This document shows, one piece after another, positions 1-8,738 of a stretch of DNA of 64,000 bases. The stretch covers positions 3,162,001-3,226,000 of the forward strand of contig NZ_JAUSXY010000001.1 of NCBI RefSeq assembly GCF_030944625.1, given 5' to 3'. The stretch's first letter is position 1; the number at the start of each line of letters is the position of its first letter. The notes below the pieces were generated by a model that saw only the letters and a program-made list of their open reading frames with translations, was not told the origin of the DNA and ran no database searches. The stretch is from Arthrobacter sp. SLBN-112. GTDB lineage: Bacteria > Actinomycetota > Actinomycetes > Actinomycetales > Micrococcaceae. The position numbers and the translations under genes are program-made.

Positions 1-45
1 CGGGCTGCTGGTCGAACCCGGTGGTGGGTGCGGTGTCCTGCGACG

Positions 46-1452
46 TCATGGAATCACCACGGACAGAATCATCACCAGGCCGAAGCCGACGAGGGAGATC
101 AGCGTTTCCATCACGGACCAGGTCTTGAACGTCTGGCCCACGGTAAGGCCGAAGAGTTCCTTGACCAGCCAGAACCCGGCGTCGTTGACGTGGGAGAGGA
201 ACAGCGAGCCTGCGCCGACTGCCAGTGCCAGGAGGCCGGCGTGTGCCGGGGAGAGGGACGTGGCCAAAGGGGCGACGATGCCGGCGGCAGTGACAGTTGC
301 CACCGTGGCCGAACCCGTGGCCAGGCGCATCGCCACGGCGATGAGGAACCCAAGGACCAGCACCGAGATGTTCGCTCCGGTGGCCCATTTCGCCACGGCG
401 TCGCCCACTCCGGCCCCGATCAGAGTCTGCTTGAACCCGCCGCCCGCGCCGACGATGAGGATCACTGCGGCGATCGGTCCCACGGAGGCACCGATCTTGC
501 CACCGATCTTGTTGCCGGAGAACCCGACGGCGTAACCGAAGGTCACCAGGGCCAGGAGCACTGCGAGGGTCATGGCGACCAGGGGTTCGCCGATGAAATC
601 AAAGAAAACGCGTGCCGCGCTCGGGTTCTTCGCGTCCGGGGACACGATGTCCACGACGGCTTTGAGGAGCATGAGTATCACCGGGAAGACGATGGTCAGC
701 AAAGTGATGAGGAAGGACGGCTGGCGTTTCGCGTCCGGGTCGGCCTGCGTGTGTTCGGTGTCGATACCACCGGCCTGCTTTGGAGCGTCCACGGGAACCC
801 AGCGTGCGGCGTAGATCGCGAAGAGCGGTCCGCAGATAATGACGGTGGGAATGGCAATCAGGAGGCCGAGGGCCAGGGTGATGCCCAGCGGCGCATTCAG
901 GCTGGAGATGGCAACCAGGGGGCCGGGGTGCGGCGGGACCAGTCCGTGGAGCACGGACAGGCCGGCAAGGGCCGGGATGGCGACGCGCATCAGTTTCCCG
1001 CCGGAGCGCTGGGCTACCAGCACAATGACGGGCAACAGCAGCACCAGGCCGATCTCGAAGAACATCGGCAGGCCGATTATCACCGCGACCAGCGCCATGG
1101 CCCACGGCAGGAGCTTCGGGGAGACCTTGCCGAGCAAGGTGTCGACCACCCGGTTTGCTCCGCCGGAATCGGCCAGCAGTTTGCCCAGCATCGCGCCGAG
1201 GGCAATGAGCAGGCCCACTTCCTTGAGTGTGTTGCCCACGCCGTCTTCGAAGTTGCTGATGACCTTGTCGAAGCCGACGCCGGACGCGAGGCCGACAAAG
1301 GCGGAGCCAAGCACCAGTGACAGGAATGGATGGAGCTTGAATTTGACGATCAGCAGCACAATGAGGGCGATGCCGATCGCGGCGACCACCACAAGCTGGG
1401 TGTCGTGGCCGTTCCAGGGCTGCGCTGCCGCGGGAAGGAGAAGGGGTGTCAT
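46..1452 (-). CDS. GntP-family gluconate/sugar-acid:H+ symporter
   Basis: A 468-residue, highly hydrophobic protein that should lie in the cytoplasmic membrane and import gluconate or a related sugar acid with protons. The sequence shows about a dozen hydrophobic stretches from residue 20 onward. It also has the GntP-family blocks GKLLADSGGANRV near residue 90, GLPMFFEIGLVLLLPV near 130 and HGLVPPHPGPL near 170. The ATG follows an AAGGAAAA ribosome site by two bases. It is divergent from a GntR regulator at 1607, which probably controls it. Family assignment is firm. The exact substrate (gluconate, idonate, 2-keto acid or glycerate) cannot be read from sequence. Confidence 0.9.
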   Translation of the reverse strand: MTPLLLPAAAQPWNGHDTQLVVVAAIGIALIVLLIVKFKLHPFLSLVLGSAFVGLASGVGFDKVISNFEDGVGNTLKEVGLLIALGAMLGKLLADSGGANRVVDTLLGKVSPKLLPWAMALVAVIIGLPMFFEIGLVLLLPVIVLVAQRSGGKLMRVAIPALAGLSVLHGLVPPHPGPLVAISSLNAPLGITLALGLLIAIPTVIICGPLFAIYAARWVPVDAPKQAGGIDTEHTQADPDAKRQPSFLITLLTIVFPVILMLLKAVVDIVSPDAKNPSAARVFFDFIGEPLVAMTLAVLLALVTFGYAVGFSGNKIGGKIGASVGPIAAVILIVGAGGGFKQTLIGAGVGDAVAKWATGANISVLVLGFLIAVAMRLATGSATVATVTAAGIVAPLATSLSPAHAGLLALAVGAGSLFLSHVNDAGFWLVKELFGLTVGQTFKTWSVMETLISLVGFGLVMILSVVIP

Positions 1453-1534
1453 GGTTTTCCTTGGGTTGGGGCGGCGCCGGGACTTGTTTGTTTTTGTCCG
1501 GTCCGCCGAATATGCTGTGGCTCACAGTACACAC

Positions 1535-1547
1535 TAAATACGATTTA
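1535..1547. promoter_or_regulatory. candidate GntR operator
   Basis: A TAAAT-ACG-ATTTA inverted repeat in the divergent region between the permease and the GntR gene. Its AT-rich arms stand out against the high-GC background. Position and symmetry suit the operator of the neighbouring FadR-type regulator. This is inference only. Confidence 0.4.
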
Positions 1548-1606
1548 TGGAATCCGGCGGCGCTGCCAGCAGATTGGCGTGCCTCGGGACTTAGGGGGAC
1601 GCGGCA

Positions 1607-2341
1607 ATGTCTGATCAACCAGGGGTGACCCGACATATCAGCAGGCATTCTGCGATCGTCGAGCGGCTGGGCAGCGACATTACGTCCGGCAAGCTCGCCA
1701 CCGGCCTGGTGCTCCGCTCCGAGGACATGGAGCAAAAATATGAGGTCACCCGGTCAGTGCTCCGAGAGGGCCTGCGAGTACTGGAAACACTGGGAATGGT
1801 GACCTCCCGGCGCAGCGTGGGCGTATCCATTCGTCCTCAGGCCGAGTGGAATGTTTTCGATCCACTTGTCGTCCGGTGGCGCCTGAACGGTTCAGGCAGG
1901 GCGGTCCAGCTTCGGTCATTGACCGAGCTCCGCTCCGCCGTCGAACCGCTGGCCGCGAAACTGGCTGCCGCGCGGATAGCTGCCGAGGACGGGCGCCAAC
2001 TGCTGGAACTTGCCGCGGGACTTGAAGTCACTGCCGAAGCAGGCGACCTGGCTGCCTTTCTTCCCCTGGACATCCAATTCCACGCCTTAATCCTGAAAGC
2101 ATCCGGCAATGAGATGCTCCTCAACCTGGAATCGGCGATCGGAGAGGTCCTGACGGGGCGAACCCAGCACGGGCTGATGCCCGATCGGCCGGAACCCGAG
2201 CCGCTGCGCCTGCACCTCGAAGTCGCGAGGGCCGTTGTCGCCAACGAACCAGCCGCGGCATATGCGGCCATGCAACGCATTGTGGACATCGCCGGCCAGG
2301 AAATGGACGCGATTTTGGACAGCGAGCCGGGCCCCACCTGA
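1607..2341 (+). CDS. GntR/FadR-family transcriptional regulator (FCD domain)
   Basis: A 244-residue DNA-binding regulator. Residues 12-75 form a winged helix (ITSGKLATGLVLRSEDMEQ, then VTRSVLREGLRVLETLGMV). Residues 90-230 are an all-helical FCD ligand domain with the metal-binding pattern of the family, D..FH..I in FLPLDIQFHALIL and a later H in LRLHLEVARAV. The length is normal for FadR-type proteins. The ATG follows an AGGGGG stretch. It sits divergent to the GntP permease and most likely represses it until a sugar acid binds. The ligand is not deducible. Confidence 0.88.
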   Translation: MSDQPGVTRHISRHSAIVERLGSDITSGKLATGLVLRSEDMEQKYEVTRSVLREGLRVLETLGMVTSRRSVGVSIRPQAEWNVFDPLVVRWRLNGSGRAVQLRSLTELRSAVEPLAAKLAAARIAAEDGRQLLELAAGLEVTAEAGDLAAFLPLDIQFHALILKASGNEMLLNLESAIGEVLTGRTQHGLMPDRPEPEPLRLHLEVARAVVANEPAAAYAAMQRIVDIAGQEMDAILDSEPGPT

Positions 2342-2652
2342 TCCACCGAGTTCGTCGTTCGCAAGTCGGCCAGCCGGCGCGAAGGGTGTGCCTGCTGCTT
2401 TCGGCCAGAGGTCGCGGTGACGATGCCTCTTCTGTTGCCGTCCACGCGGTAGATGCCGTTGGAGGTTTGGAAGTCCGCGAAGTTCGGGACGTCTTCTCCG
2501 ATGGAGGCTTCGATGGAAAGCCTGCATCCAGCCGCCCAGGTCACGTTCCAGGTACCGCTCGGCCGTCGCAACGTCGCCGATGAATACGTACCAGCCGCAG
2601 TGGCCGTCGATGCTTAGGGCGTCGAAGAGGTCGGCAAAGGTGGCGATCGTTG
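2342..2652. other. no intact gene; coding-like debris
   Basis: No intact gene is supported here. Read on the minus strand, two adjacent frames look protein-like: one containing IDGHCGWYVFIGDVATAERY (about 2530-2640), and a shifted frame containing VPNFADFQTSNGIYRVDG (about 2430-2500). This suggests a gene broken by a frameshift. I do not recognise the family. Confidence 0.3.
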
Positions 2653-3260
2653 CTAAAGGCAGATGAGTCTTCTAAGCTCGGCGGCGTGAGTCTGCGATGT
2701 AACGGAGGGGAACCCTGACAGATGGCTCGGCAAACATGCCGCGGCGTCCAGCGCCATTTCCATTGCCAGGAACTCGAGCTCCGGACCACATTCGACTGAG
2801 GCCGCTTCGACGAACCTCGCTTCGGGGGATTGGATCGGCTGACCGTCGAAGCGTGTTAGTTCTTCGACACCTATGACGTCCCCTGTGTCCAGCCGGCGGA
2901 TAAGTTGGAGCGCCGTCGAGATCGTCCGGCTGGTGAGGACAGCTTGCACGCGCGCCCTGGCTTTTTACGACTACGCCCTCGATTGTTTGGCGGTCCAAAA
3001 GACGGCTGCTTCCCGCGTACCCCAGACTTCGCCCGGCTCCGTCCCCGAGCTCTCTACGCAGGTTTCGGCCTGTACTGCGGTGCCGTCCCGGTAGCGAAAA
3101 GTAACCCAGTCTGTCCAGGCGGCTCCCGGTTCATTGGGGTCGTGCCCGGCCTGATGCGCGGTCGCGAGGGCCTGAAACGCTGTCAGCACACTCCAGTTAC
3201 GCCCAAGCAGCTCGGAAGGTTCGTAGCCCAACAGTTCACGGCTCGACGTTTTGGATCTCG
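2653..3260 (-). pseudogene. PAS-EAL protein remnant (c-di-GMP signalling)
   Basis: Read leftward, the first part (about 3246-2974) encodes a PAS-like segment: SSRELLGYEPSELLGRNWSV, then VTFRYRDGTAVQAE and a conserved W before a stop. After at least two frame changes (near 2998 and 2950) comes the start of an EAL domain: LTSRTISTALQLI, then GDVIGVEELTRF in place of the usual GVEAL(S/T)RF, and a helix ending DAAACLPSHL. The rest of the EAL domain, including catalytic Glu and metal ligands, is absent. It was presumably once a PAS-regulated cyclic-di-GMP phosphodiesterase and is now non-functional. Confidence 0.6.
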
Positions 3261-3353
3261 GACAGTCGGTTCCAATTCTTCGGCTCCCGCACCTCAGCCG
3301 ATTTAGCCGCGGCCGGCGCAACGCCGCCTTCTGTACATTCAGCGAATCATCGA

Positions 3354-4370
3354 TTAGTCCTTGCTGTTGAAGGCGGCGTCGAAGCTGGTTTGGGAGGCGG
3401 GGAAGTCGTATTTTTTGAGGTTGGCGAGGGCTTCGGGGGCGCCGTGGAGGCGGTCCATGCCGGCGTCTTCCCATTCGATGCTGATGGGGCCGTTGTAGCC
3501 GATGGCGGCCAGCGCCCGGAAGGAGGTTTCCCAGGGGACGTCGCCGCGTCCGGCGGAGACGAAGTCCCAGCCGCGGCGGGGGTCGCCCCAGGGCAGGTGG
3601 GAGCCCAGGACGGTGTTGCGTCCGGTCTGGCGGATCTTGGTGTCTTTGCAGTCCACGTGGTAGATCCGGTCTTTGAAGTCCCAGATGAAGGAGACGGGGT
3701 CGATGCCCTGCCACATCATGTGGGAGGGGTCCCAGTTCAGGCCGAAGGCTTCGCGGTGGCCGATCGCTTCGAGGGTTCGGACGGTGGTCCAGTAGTCGTA
3801 GGCGATTTCGGAGGGGTGGACTTCGTGGGCGAAGCGGACGCCTTGTTCGTCGAAGACGTCCAGGATGGGGTTCCAGCGGTCCGCGAAGTCCTGGTAGCCG
3901 GCGTCGATGACCTTATCGGGGACGGGCGGGAACATGGCCACGTACTGCCAGATGGAGGAGCCGGTGAAGCCGACGACGGTGTCCACGCCGAGTGCGTTGG
4001 CGAGCCGGGCGGTGTGTTTCATTTCCTCGGCGGCGCGGGTGCGGACGCCTTCGGGGTCGCCGTCGCCCCAGACTTTGGATCCGACGATGGCTTCGTGCCG
4101 GAAGTCGATGGGGTCATCGCAGACGGCCTGGCCTTTGAGGTGGTTGGAGATGGCCCAGACCTTGAGGTTGTACTTGTCCAGGATTTCGAGTTTGGAGTCG
4201 ACGTAGCCGGGTTCGTCCCAGCGCCAGGCGTCCAGGTGGTCCCCGGAGACGGCGATTTCCAGTCCGTCATATCCCCAGCCGGAGGCCAGGCGCGCGACTT
4301 CTTCGAAGGGCAGGTCGGCCCACTGGCCGGTGAACAAGGTGAACGGGCGGCGGGTCTGTTGGTCTGCCAT
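3354..4370 (-). CDS. sugar phosphate isomerase/epimerase (xylose-isomerase-like TIM barrel)
   Basis: A 338-residue TIM-barrel protein of the IolE/xylose-isomerase-like superfamily, presumably a cytoplasmic metal-dependent isomerase, epimerase or dehydratase acting on a sugar or keto-sugar. Metal-ligand blocks visible in order are ...FAHEVHPSEIAYDYW, GLNWDPSHMMWQGID, YHVDCKDTKI and PISIEWEDAGMD, supplying the expected Glu, Asp/His, His/Asp and Glu. The ATG at 4370 follows GAAGGGAAG. An upstream in-frame start at 4472 lies in basic, low-complexity residues and was rejected. It is the last gene of the minus-strand operon, 25 bases after the ABC ATPase. A broken copy of its 3' end lies at 15190-15303. 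The substrate is unknown. Confidence 0.88.
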   Translation of the reverse strand: MADQQTRRPFTLFTGQWADLPFEEVARLASGWGYDGLEIAVSGDHLDAWRWDEPGYVDSKLEILDKYNLKVWAISNHLKGQAVCDDPIDFRHEAIVGSKVWGDGDPEGVRTRAAEEMKHTARLANALGVDTVVGFTGSSIWQYVAMFPPVPDKVIDAGYQDFADRWNPILDVFDEQGVRFAHEVHPSEIAYDYWTTVRTLEAIGHREAFGLNWDPSHMMWQGIDPVSFIWDFKDRIYHVDCKDTKIRQTGRNTVLGSHLPWGDPRRGWDFVSAGRGDVPWETSFRALAAIGYNGPISIEWEDAGMDRLHGAPEALANLKKYDFPASQTSFDAAFNSKD

Positions 4371-4395
4371 GGTTCTTCCCTTCAGATGGGACCGC

Positions 4396-5892
4396 TTAGG
4401 CCGCGGCGTAAGCGATAACGTTTTCTTTGGTTGCTTGGGCTTTGCCCAGTTCTGCCACGACCCGCCCGGCACGCATGACCATCACCCGGTCGGAGAGTTC
4501 GAGCAGCTCTGGGAGTTCGCTCGAGATGACGAGCACTGCCACCCCTTGTCGGGCGAGCTGTTCAATAAGTCGATGGATCTCGGCCTTCGCGCCGATATCG
4601 ATGCCTTTGGTTGGCTCGTCCAGGATCAATACTTTGGGATTGCTGGCAAGGCAGCGGGCGATTATGACCTTTTGCTGATTTCCGCCGGACAGGGACTGGA
4701 TCGGAGTTTCTGCCGACGGGGTGCGCACATCGAGTTCCTTGATGTACTTGGCGACCATTGTTCTTTCGTAGCCGCGCTTCAGCACTCCGTACCTGCTGAC
4801 CTGCTTCAGGAGTGTCAGCGTGGTGTTTTCCCGGATGGACAGCATAGGGATGATGGCCTGCAGCTTCCGTTCCTCGGGGACGAGGGCGATTCCCGCTGCG
4901 ATTCCCGCGGTCGCATCTTGGAGGCGAAGCTTTCGGCCGCCGATCTCGACGGTTCCTGCGTCGGCCTTGTCGGCGCCGTAGATGCAGCGTGCGACCTCTG
5001 TACGGCCGGCGCCGACGAGTCCGGCCAGTCCGACGATTTCGCCGGCGTGCAGCTTCAGGTCCACGTCCGCGAAAGCGCCTGCACGGCTCAGGCCGCGCGC
5101 CTCAAGAACAAGTTCACCGCGTTCGCGGGGAATGTGCTCGTAAAGGTCGACGTCCTTGCCCACCATCAGCTGCACGACGGAGCGCGCGTCGAGCTCACCC
5201 GCGGGAAGGGAGGACGCGACGGTTTTGCCTTCACGGATGACGGTGATCTTGTCGGCAAGGGTGAATACTTCCTCCAGCTTGTGGGAAACGTACATGATCG
5301 CCAGGCCCTTACCCCGTAGCTCGTTGACGAGCTTGTAGAGCTTCTCGACGTCCTGCTCGGTCAGGGCAGTGGTTGGCTCGTCCATGATGATGACCCTGGC
5401 GTCCTGGGCAATGGCGCGCGCGATTTCCACCATCTGACCGTCCACCGTGGACAGTGCCATGGCTGGGGTGTCCAGGTTGAGATGGGGCGCGACCTGGTCG
5501 AGGGCTTTCCGGGCACGTTTGCGGATGTCGCGCCGGGAAAGGAATCCTTTTTTGCCGCCCCAGTTGCCCAGAAGAATGTTCTCCGCCACGGAGAGGTCCG
5601 GCACGAGGTTGTGCTCCTGGTAGATGGTGGCGATGCCAGCGGCTTTGGAGGCAACTGTGCTGGACGGCATGAGTTCGCCATCCACATACACGCCACCTTC
5701 GTCAGGAGTGTAAAACCCGCTCAGTGTCTTAATCAGCGTGGATTTGCCGGCGCCGTTTTCGCCGACAACGCAGTGCACCTCTCCGGCATGAAGCTCAAAG
5801 TTCATGCCGGAGAGGGCAACAACGCCCGGGAACAGTTTTACAAGATTGCGTGCTTCGACAATGGCCGGAGCGGCTCCGGGCTTTTCGGTCAC
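4396..5892 (-). CDS. sugar ABC transporter ATP-binding protein (CUT2, RbsA-like)
   Basis: A 498-residue double-domain ATPase that powers a ribose-type (CUT2) sugar importer. The first nucleotide-binding domain has Walker A GENGAGKST (about residues 45-53), a degenerate signature LSTVDGQMVEIARA and Walker B VIIMDEPT. The second has the usual degenerate Walker A GLVGAGRTEV, signature LSGGNQQKV and Walker B VLILDEPTKGID. Fused duplicated domains and degeneracy in the second P-loop are typical of RbsA/XylG/MglA. It starts at GTG after GGAGGG and overlaps the upstream epimerase stop by four bases (GTGA). Its permease and binding protein are in the same operon at 8739 and 7670. Confidence 0.94.
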   Translation of the reverse strand: MTEKPGAAPAIVEARNLVKLFPGVVALSGMNFELHAGEVHCVVGENGAGKSTLIKTLSGFYTPDEGGVYVDGELMPSSTVASKAAGIATIYQEHNLVPDLSVAENILLGNWGGKKGFLSRRDIRKRARKALDQVAPHLNLDTPAMALSTVDGQMVEIARAIAQDARVIIMDEPTTALTEQDVEKLYKLVNELRGKGLAIMYVSHKLEEVFTLADKITVIREGKTVASSLPAGELDARSVVQLMVGKDVDLYEHIPRERGELVLEARGLSRAGAFADVDLKLHAGEIVGLAGLVGAGRTEVARCIYGADKADAGTVEIGGRKLRLQDATAGIAAGIALVPEERKLQAIIPMLSIRENTTLTLLKQVSRYGVLKRGYERTMVAKYIKELDVRTPSAETPIQSLSGGNQQKVIIARCLASNPKVLILDEPTKGIDIGAKAEIHRLIEQLARQGVAVLVISSELPELLELSDRVMVMRAGRVVAELGKAQATKENVIAYAAA

Positions 5893-6743
5893 GGCAATTC
5901 CCTCCTCAGGAACGTGAGTCCGTCACGGGCCAGCGCGTCCATGGAGGGCGCTACAGGGCGCCAGAGGGACACAGCTTTGGCGATTTCTTCAACAGTGGGC
6001 AGGAACGACTCGACGACGATGGAGCCCTGGTAACCGATCGACTCGAGCGCAGCGAAGGTTTCGGACCAAGGGACGTGGCCGCTTCCGGGCGTTCCGCGGT
6101 CGTTCTCTGACACCTGGAAGTGAAATACCTTGTCACCGGCTGCCGTGATGGCTTCACCGATGTGCTTCTCTTCGATGTTCATATGGAAGGTGTCGAGCAT
6201 GAGCCCGACGTTCTCACGCCCGATCAGCTCGCACAGTTCCAGCCCCTGTTCGACGGTGTTGACCAGATCGGTTTCGAATCGATTGAGCGGTTCTATGGCC
6301 AGGGTGACGCCGCGTTCGGCCGCGTAGTCTGCCACTTCCCGGAGGCTGTCCGCGGCCCACTGGCGCTGCTGCCGGCGTTCATCCGTGGGAAGCAGCCGGG
6401 CTTTGCCGGTGGCGGAGTACATCGGACCGGCCACGTGAGGAGATCCGACGGCTTGGGCGATGTCGACGCAGAGTTTCAGGTAGTCGATGCCCTGCCGCCG
6501 CTTCTGGGGGTCCTCGTGGGATACGTCGCGGTCCGGTCCGAACGCACCGCAGATCGACACGGGCAGCCCGGTCCGTTCCGAGGCCTTTTTCAGTGCTTCC
6601 GCACTTACTACGGCCGGGTCTTCAATGCAGACCTCGATCAGGTCGTAGCCCATCTCTTTTGCGACATCGAACTGGTCAACGTCCTGGTCGGTGAACGGGG
6701 AGACCAGGATGAAGGTGCTGACCCCGAATTCGTATTTACTCAT
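5889..6743 (-). CDS. ketose 3-epimerase-like sugar isomerase (D-tagatose/L-ribulose 3-epimerase family)
   Basis: A 284-residue TIM-barrel protein resembling the D-tagatose/D-psicose/L-ribulose 3-epimerase group, which moves stereochemistry at C3 of free keto-sugars with a divalent metal. Diagnostic blocks are LAIEPLNRFETDLVNT (first catalytic Glu), MLDTFHMNIEEKHIGEAI (Asp and His), FQVSENDRGTPGSGHVPW (His plus the NDRG.PG loop) and GSIVVESF (second catalytic Glu). The length is normal. It overlaps the upstream isomerase by eight bases and the downstream ATPase by four, so it is translated as part of the operon. Family placement is good. The true substrate could be a ketohexose, a keto-inositol or a 3-keto-sugar. 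Confidence 0.88.
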   Translation of the reverse strand: MSKYEFGVSTFILVSPFTDQDVDQFDVAKEMGYDLIEVCIEDPAVVSAEALKKASERTGLPVSICGAFGPDRDVSHEDPQKRRQGIDYLKLCVDIAQAVGSPHVAGPMYSATGKARLLPTDERRQQRQWAADSLREVADYAAERGVTLAIEPLNRFETDLVNTVEQGLELCELIGRENVGLMLDTFHMNIEEKHIGEAITAAGDKVFHFQVSENDRGTPGSGHVPWSETFAALESIGYQGSIVVESFLPTVEEIAKAVSLWRPVAPSMDALARDGLTFLRRELP

Positions 6744-7587
6744 TGGGCCACAGCTCCTGTTCCAGCTTCTTCATTTCGTTGATGGCCTTTTCGGTGTAGG
6801 GGTCCAGGAATTCCAGGTGGCCGCCGCGTGCCATCATGGCGAAGGGGTTCGAGGCGGCGGGCAGGAGTTCGAAGGTCAGGTAGCCGTCGAAGTTGATGTC
6901 CTTCAGCGTCTGGAGTGTCGGACGGAAGTCGATGTGCCCTACGCCGGGGGCTGCCCGGTTTGAGTCGGCCAGGTGGACATGGTTGACCTTGCTGCCAGCA
7001 CGGGCGAAGGCGCCATGGATGGTGTCTTCCTCGATGTTCATGTGGAACAGGTCGCCGTGGACACCGGCGTTCGTCAGACCGGTCGCGTCCAGGAGCTCAA
7101 CGGCGCGGTCGAGCCGGTTCAGGAAGTGCGTCTCGTAGCGGTTCCACGGTTCGAGGGTGATGTTGATTCCGACAGTGGCCGCGTACTCGCCGAGCGTGCG
7201 GACGTTCTCCACTGCCCATTCCCATTCCTGTTCATCGCTGGCCAGGGCCTCAGTCTTGCCCACCGGGGACGGTCCGACGATGATGGTCGGAGCTCCGACG
7301 GCGGCGGCGAAGTCGGCGACAGACTTGCCGTAATCCAGGGCCTTCTGCCGGTAGGAGGCGCTGGGGTTGATCAGGTCGCGTTCTTCCCCGAACCAGATGC
7401 TGCAGATTGAACTCACGTCGATACCGGCATCCTTGGTCAGCTTGTTGATCTCCTCGACGTTGTGGGTTGCCGGTTCTCCGACGAGTTCGATGGCGTCGTA
7501 GCCGTAACGGGCGACGCGGTCGATTCCCTTGGCGATGTCTTCCTGGTAGTAGACGATGGCGTTGTAGGAATACTTGAAGCGGGACAC
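6736..7587 (-). CDS. sugar phosphate isomerase/epimerase (TIM barrel)
   Basis: A 283-residue paralogue of the preceding 3-epimerase-like gene. Metal and catalytic blocks are INITLEPWNRYETHFLNR (Glu), GVHGDLFHMNIEEDTIHGA (Asp, His), VNHVHLADSNRAAPGVGHI (His, with the NR..PG.GH loop) and GYLTFELLPAAS (Glu). Several loop residues differ from the 5889 gene (HLADSNR instead of QVSENDR), so the two probably act on different intermediates instead of duplicating each other. It starts at ATG 7587 after GGAGAAA, 82 bases downstream of the binding-protein gene and just after a strong stem-loop. Confidence 0.87.
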   Translation of the reverse strand: MSRFKYSYNAIVYYQEDIAKGIDRVARYGYDAIELVGEPATHNVEEINKLTKDAGIDVSSICSIWFGEERDLINPSASYRQKALDYGKSVADFAAAVGAPTIIVGPSPVGKTEALASDEQEWEWAVENVRTLGEYAATVGINITLEPWNRYETHFLNRLDRAVELLDATGLTNAGVHGDLFHMNIEEDTIHGAFARAGSKVNHVHLADSNRAAPGVGHIDFRPTLQTLKDINFDGYLTFELLPAASNPFAMMARGGHLEFLDPYTEKAINEMKKLEQELWPNE

Positions 7588-7615
7588 ATTTTCTCCTTGA
7601 ATTACTGTGGGTGCT

Positions 7616-7647
7616 GGATGGGCCAGACAGTGGTGCCTGGCCCATCC
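7616..7647 (-). promoter_or_regulatory. intra-operon stem-loop after binding-protein gene
   Basis: Perfect 11-bp inverted repeat GGATGGGCCAG / CTGGCCCATCC with a 10-base loop. It lies 22 bases past the stop codon of the sugar-binding protein gene and before the next gene. No T-run follows in the direction of transcription. It is better read as a 3'-end stabiliser or attenuator that raises binding-protein mRNA than as a full terminator. Confidence 0.6.
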
Positions 7648-7669
7648 GGGTTAGTTGAGCCGGACTGGC

Positions 7670-8665
7670 CTAGTTTTTGAAGATGTTTCCCCAGAGCTTG
7701 GGGTCATCAACGTTTTCCTTGGTGATGAGTCGGGTGTCGGTCAGCTGGGTCTTGGGGACCTGCTTTCCGTCCAGAATGTCGACCTCGGCCTGCAGGGCGA
7801 GGGCGCCCATCTCGAACGGGTTTTGGTCCATGGTGGCGTCCTGGACGCCCTTGCGGATCCGGTCCAGCGCCAGCGGTGTGCCGTCCACTCCGACGAGCGG
7901 GATGTGACCGGCTGCGCCGACGGGGGCGGCCTTGTTGATCTGAGAGAGGCCGGAGACGACGCCGCGGACCATTTCATCGTTGTGGCTAAAGAGGCCGTTG
8001 ATGCTCGGATCCGAGGTGAAGTTGTCCACCGTCAGAGACAGGGCGTTGTCGGCTGTCCACTGCGCGTCGCGGGAAATAACCTTGATGCCGGGGTTCTGCT
8101 GGATGCCTTCAGTGAAGCCCTCGCCGCGGAGAATAGCGTGGTAGGCGCCCTTCGCTCCCTGGTATTCGAGTACCGTTCCCTTGTTCCCCATCAGCTTGGC
8201 CAGGGCCTCGGCGCCGAGCTTTCCAGCTTTCTTGTTGTCGAAGGCGACGGCCGCGTCGGCGACGTCGCCGGGAATCACGGAGTCGACCGTGGTGACCGTC
8301 TTACCGGCGTCGTGGATCATCTGGACCCCAGGAGCCAACTCGGCCGAGTTGTTCGGGCTCAATACGATGCCGTCCACGCCCTTGGCGAGCTGGTCCTGGA
8401 TCTGACTGATCTGGGTGCTGGAATCGCCCTTGGCGTCCAGGACGGTCACGTCGACGTTGAGTTCTTTGGCCCTGTCCTTGATGCCTTGTCCGAGGGCGAC
8501 CATGAATTCAAAACTCTGGCTGTAGAGCAATACCGCGATCTTTTTTGGCTTGGCTCCGCCGCTGGCGTCCTGGCCCGATGAAGAGGGGGATGCGCCGCAA
8601 CCGCTGAGGGCGATGGTGGCGGCGGACACTGCCGCAAGGATCGCCAATTTAGGTGAGGTCTTCAT
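7670..8665 (-). CDS. sugar ABC transporter substrate-binding lipoprotein (RbsB-like)
   Basis: A 331-residue periplasmic-binding-protein of the ribose/galactose type (Peripla_BP_4). Residues 1-23 form a lipoprotein signal ending in the lipobox ALSGC with Cys23. A Ser/Gly linker follows, then KKIAVLLYSQSFEFMVALGQGIKDRA. The cluster-B type features VDGIVLSPNNSAEL, GVDGTPLALDRI and a closing NVDDPKLWGNIF support the family. It is anchored outside the membrane and delivers a sugar or polyol to the permease at 8739. As the operon's binding protein it is followed by a stem-loop at 7616-7647. Confidence 0.93.
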   Translation of the reverse strand: MKTSPKLAILAAVSAATIALSGCGASPSSSGQDASGGAKPKKIAVLLYSQSFEFMVALGQGIKDRAKELNVDVTVLDAKGDSSTQISQIQDQLAKGVDGIVLSPNNSAELAPGVQMIHDAGKTVTTVDSVIPGDVADAAVAFDNKKAGKLGAEALAKLMGNKGTVLEYQGAKGAYHAILRGEGFTEGIQQNPGIKVISRDAQWTADNALSLTVDNFTSDPSINGLFSHNDEMVRGVVSGLSQINKAAPVGAAGHIPLVGVDGTPLALDRIRKGVQDATMDQNPFEMGALALQAEVDILDGKQVPKTQLTDTRLITKENVDDPKLWGNIFKN

Positions 8666-8738
8666 TGACTTGCTCTTTCTGTAGGTTATTCCGACGGGGG
8701 TGCACCGGTCGTGCAGCCTCGCGGTCGTTTGGAGGAGG

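Noticed and set aside
28-1320. 430-codon plus-strand frame opposite the GntP permease
   Set aside because: Its composition is Gly/His/Asp/Glu-rich with no family, and the opposite strand encodes a textbook membrane permease. It is an antisense shadow.
599-1735. 378-codon minus-strand frame overlapping the GntP gene and the divergent promoter
   Set aside because: Arg/Pro/His-rich with no motif; it crosses the control region between two solid divergent genes.
3390-4418. 342-codon plus-strand frame opposite the sugar isomerase
   Set aside because: Low-complexity Gly/Val/Asp sequence with no motif; the minus strand has clear metal-ligand motifs.
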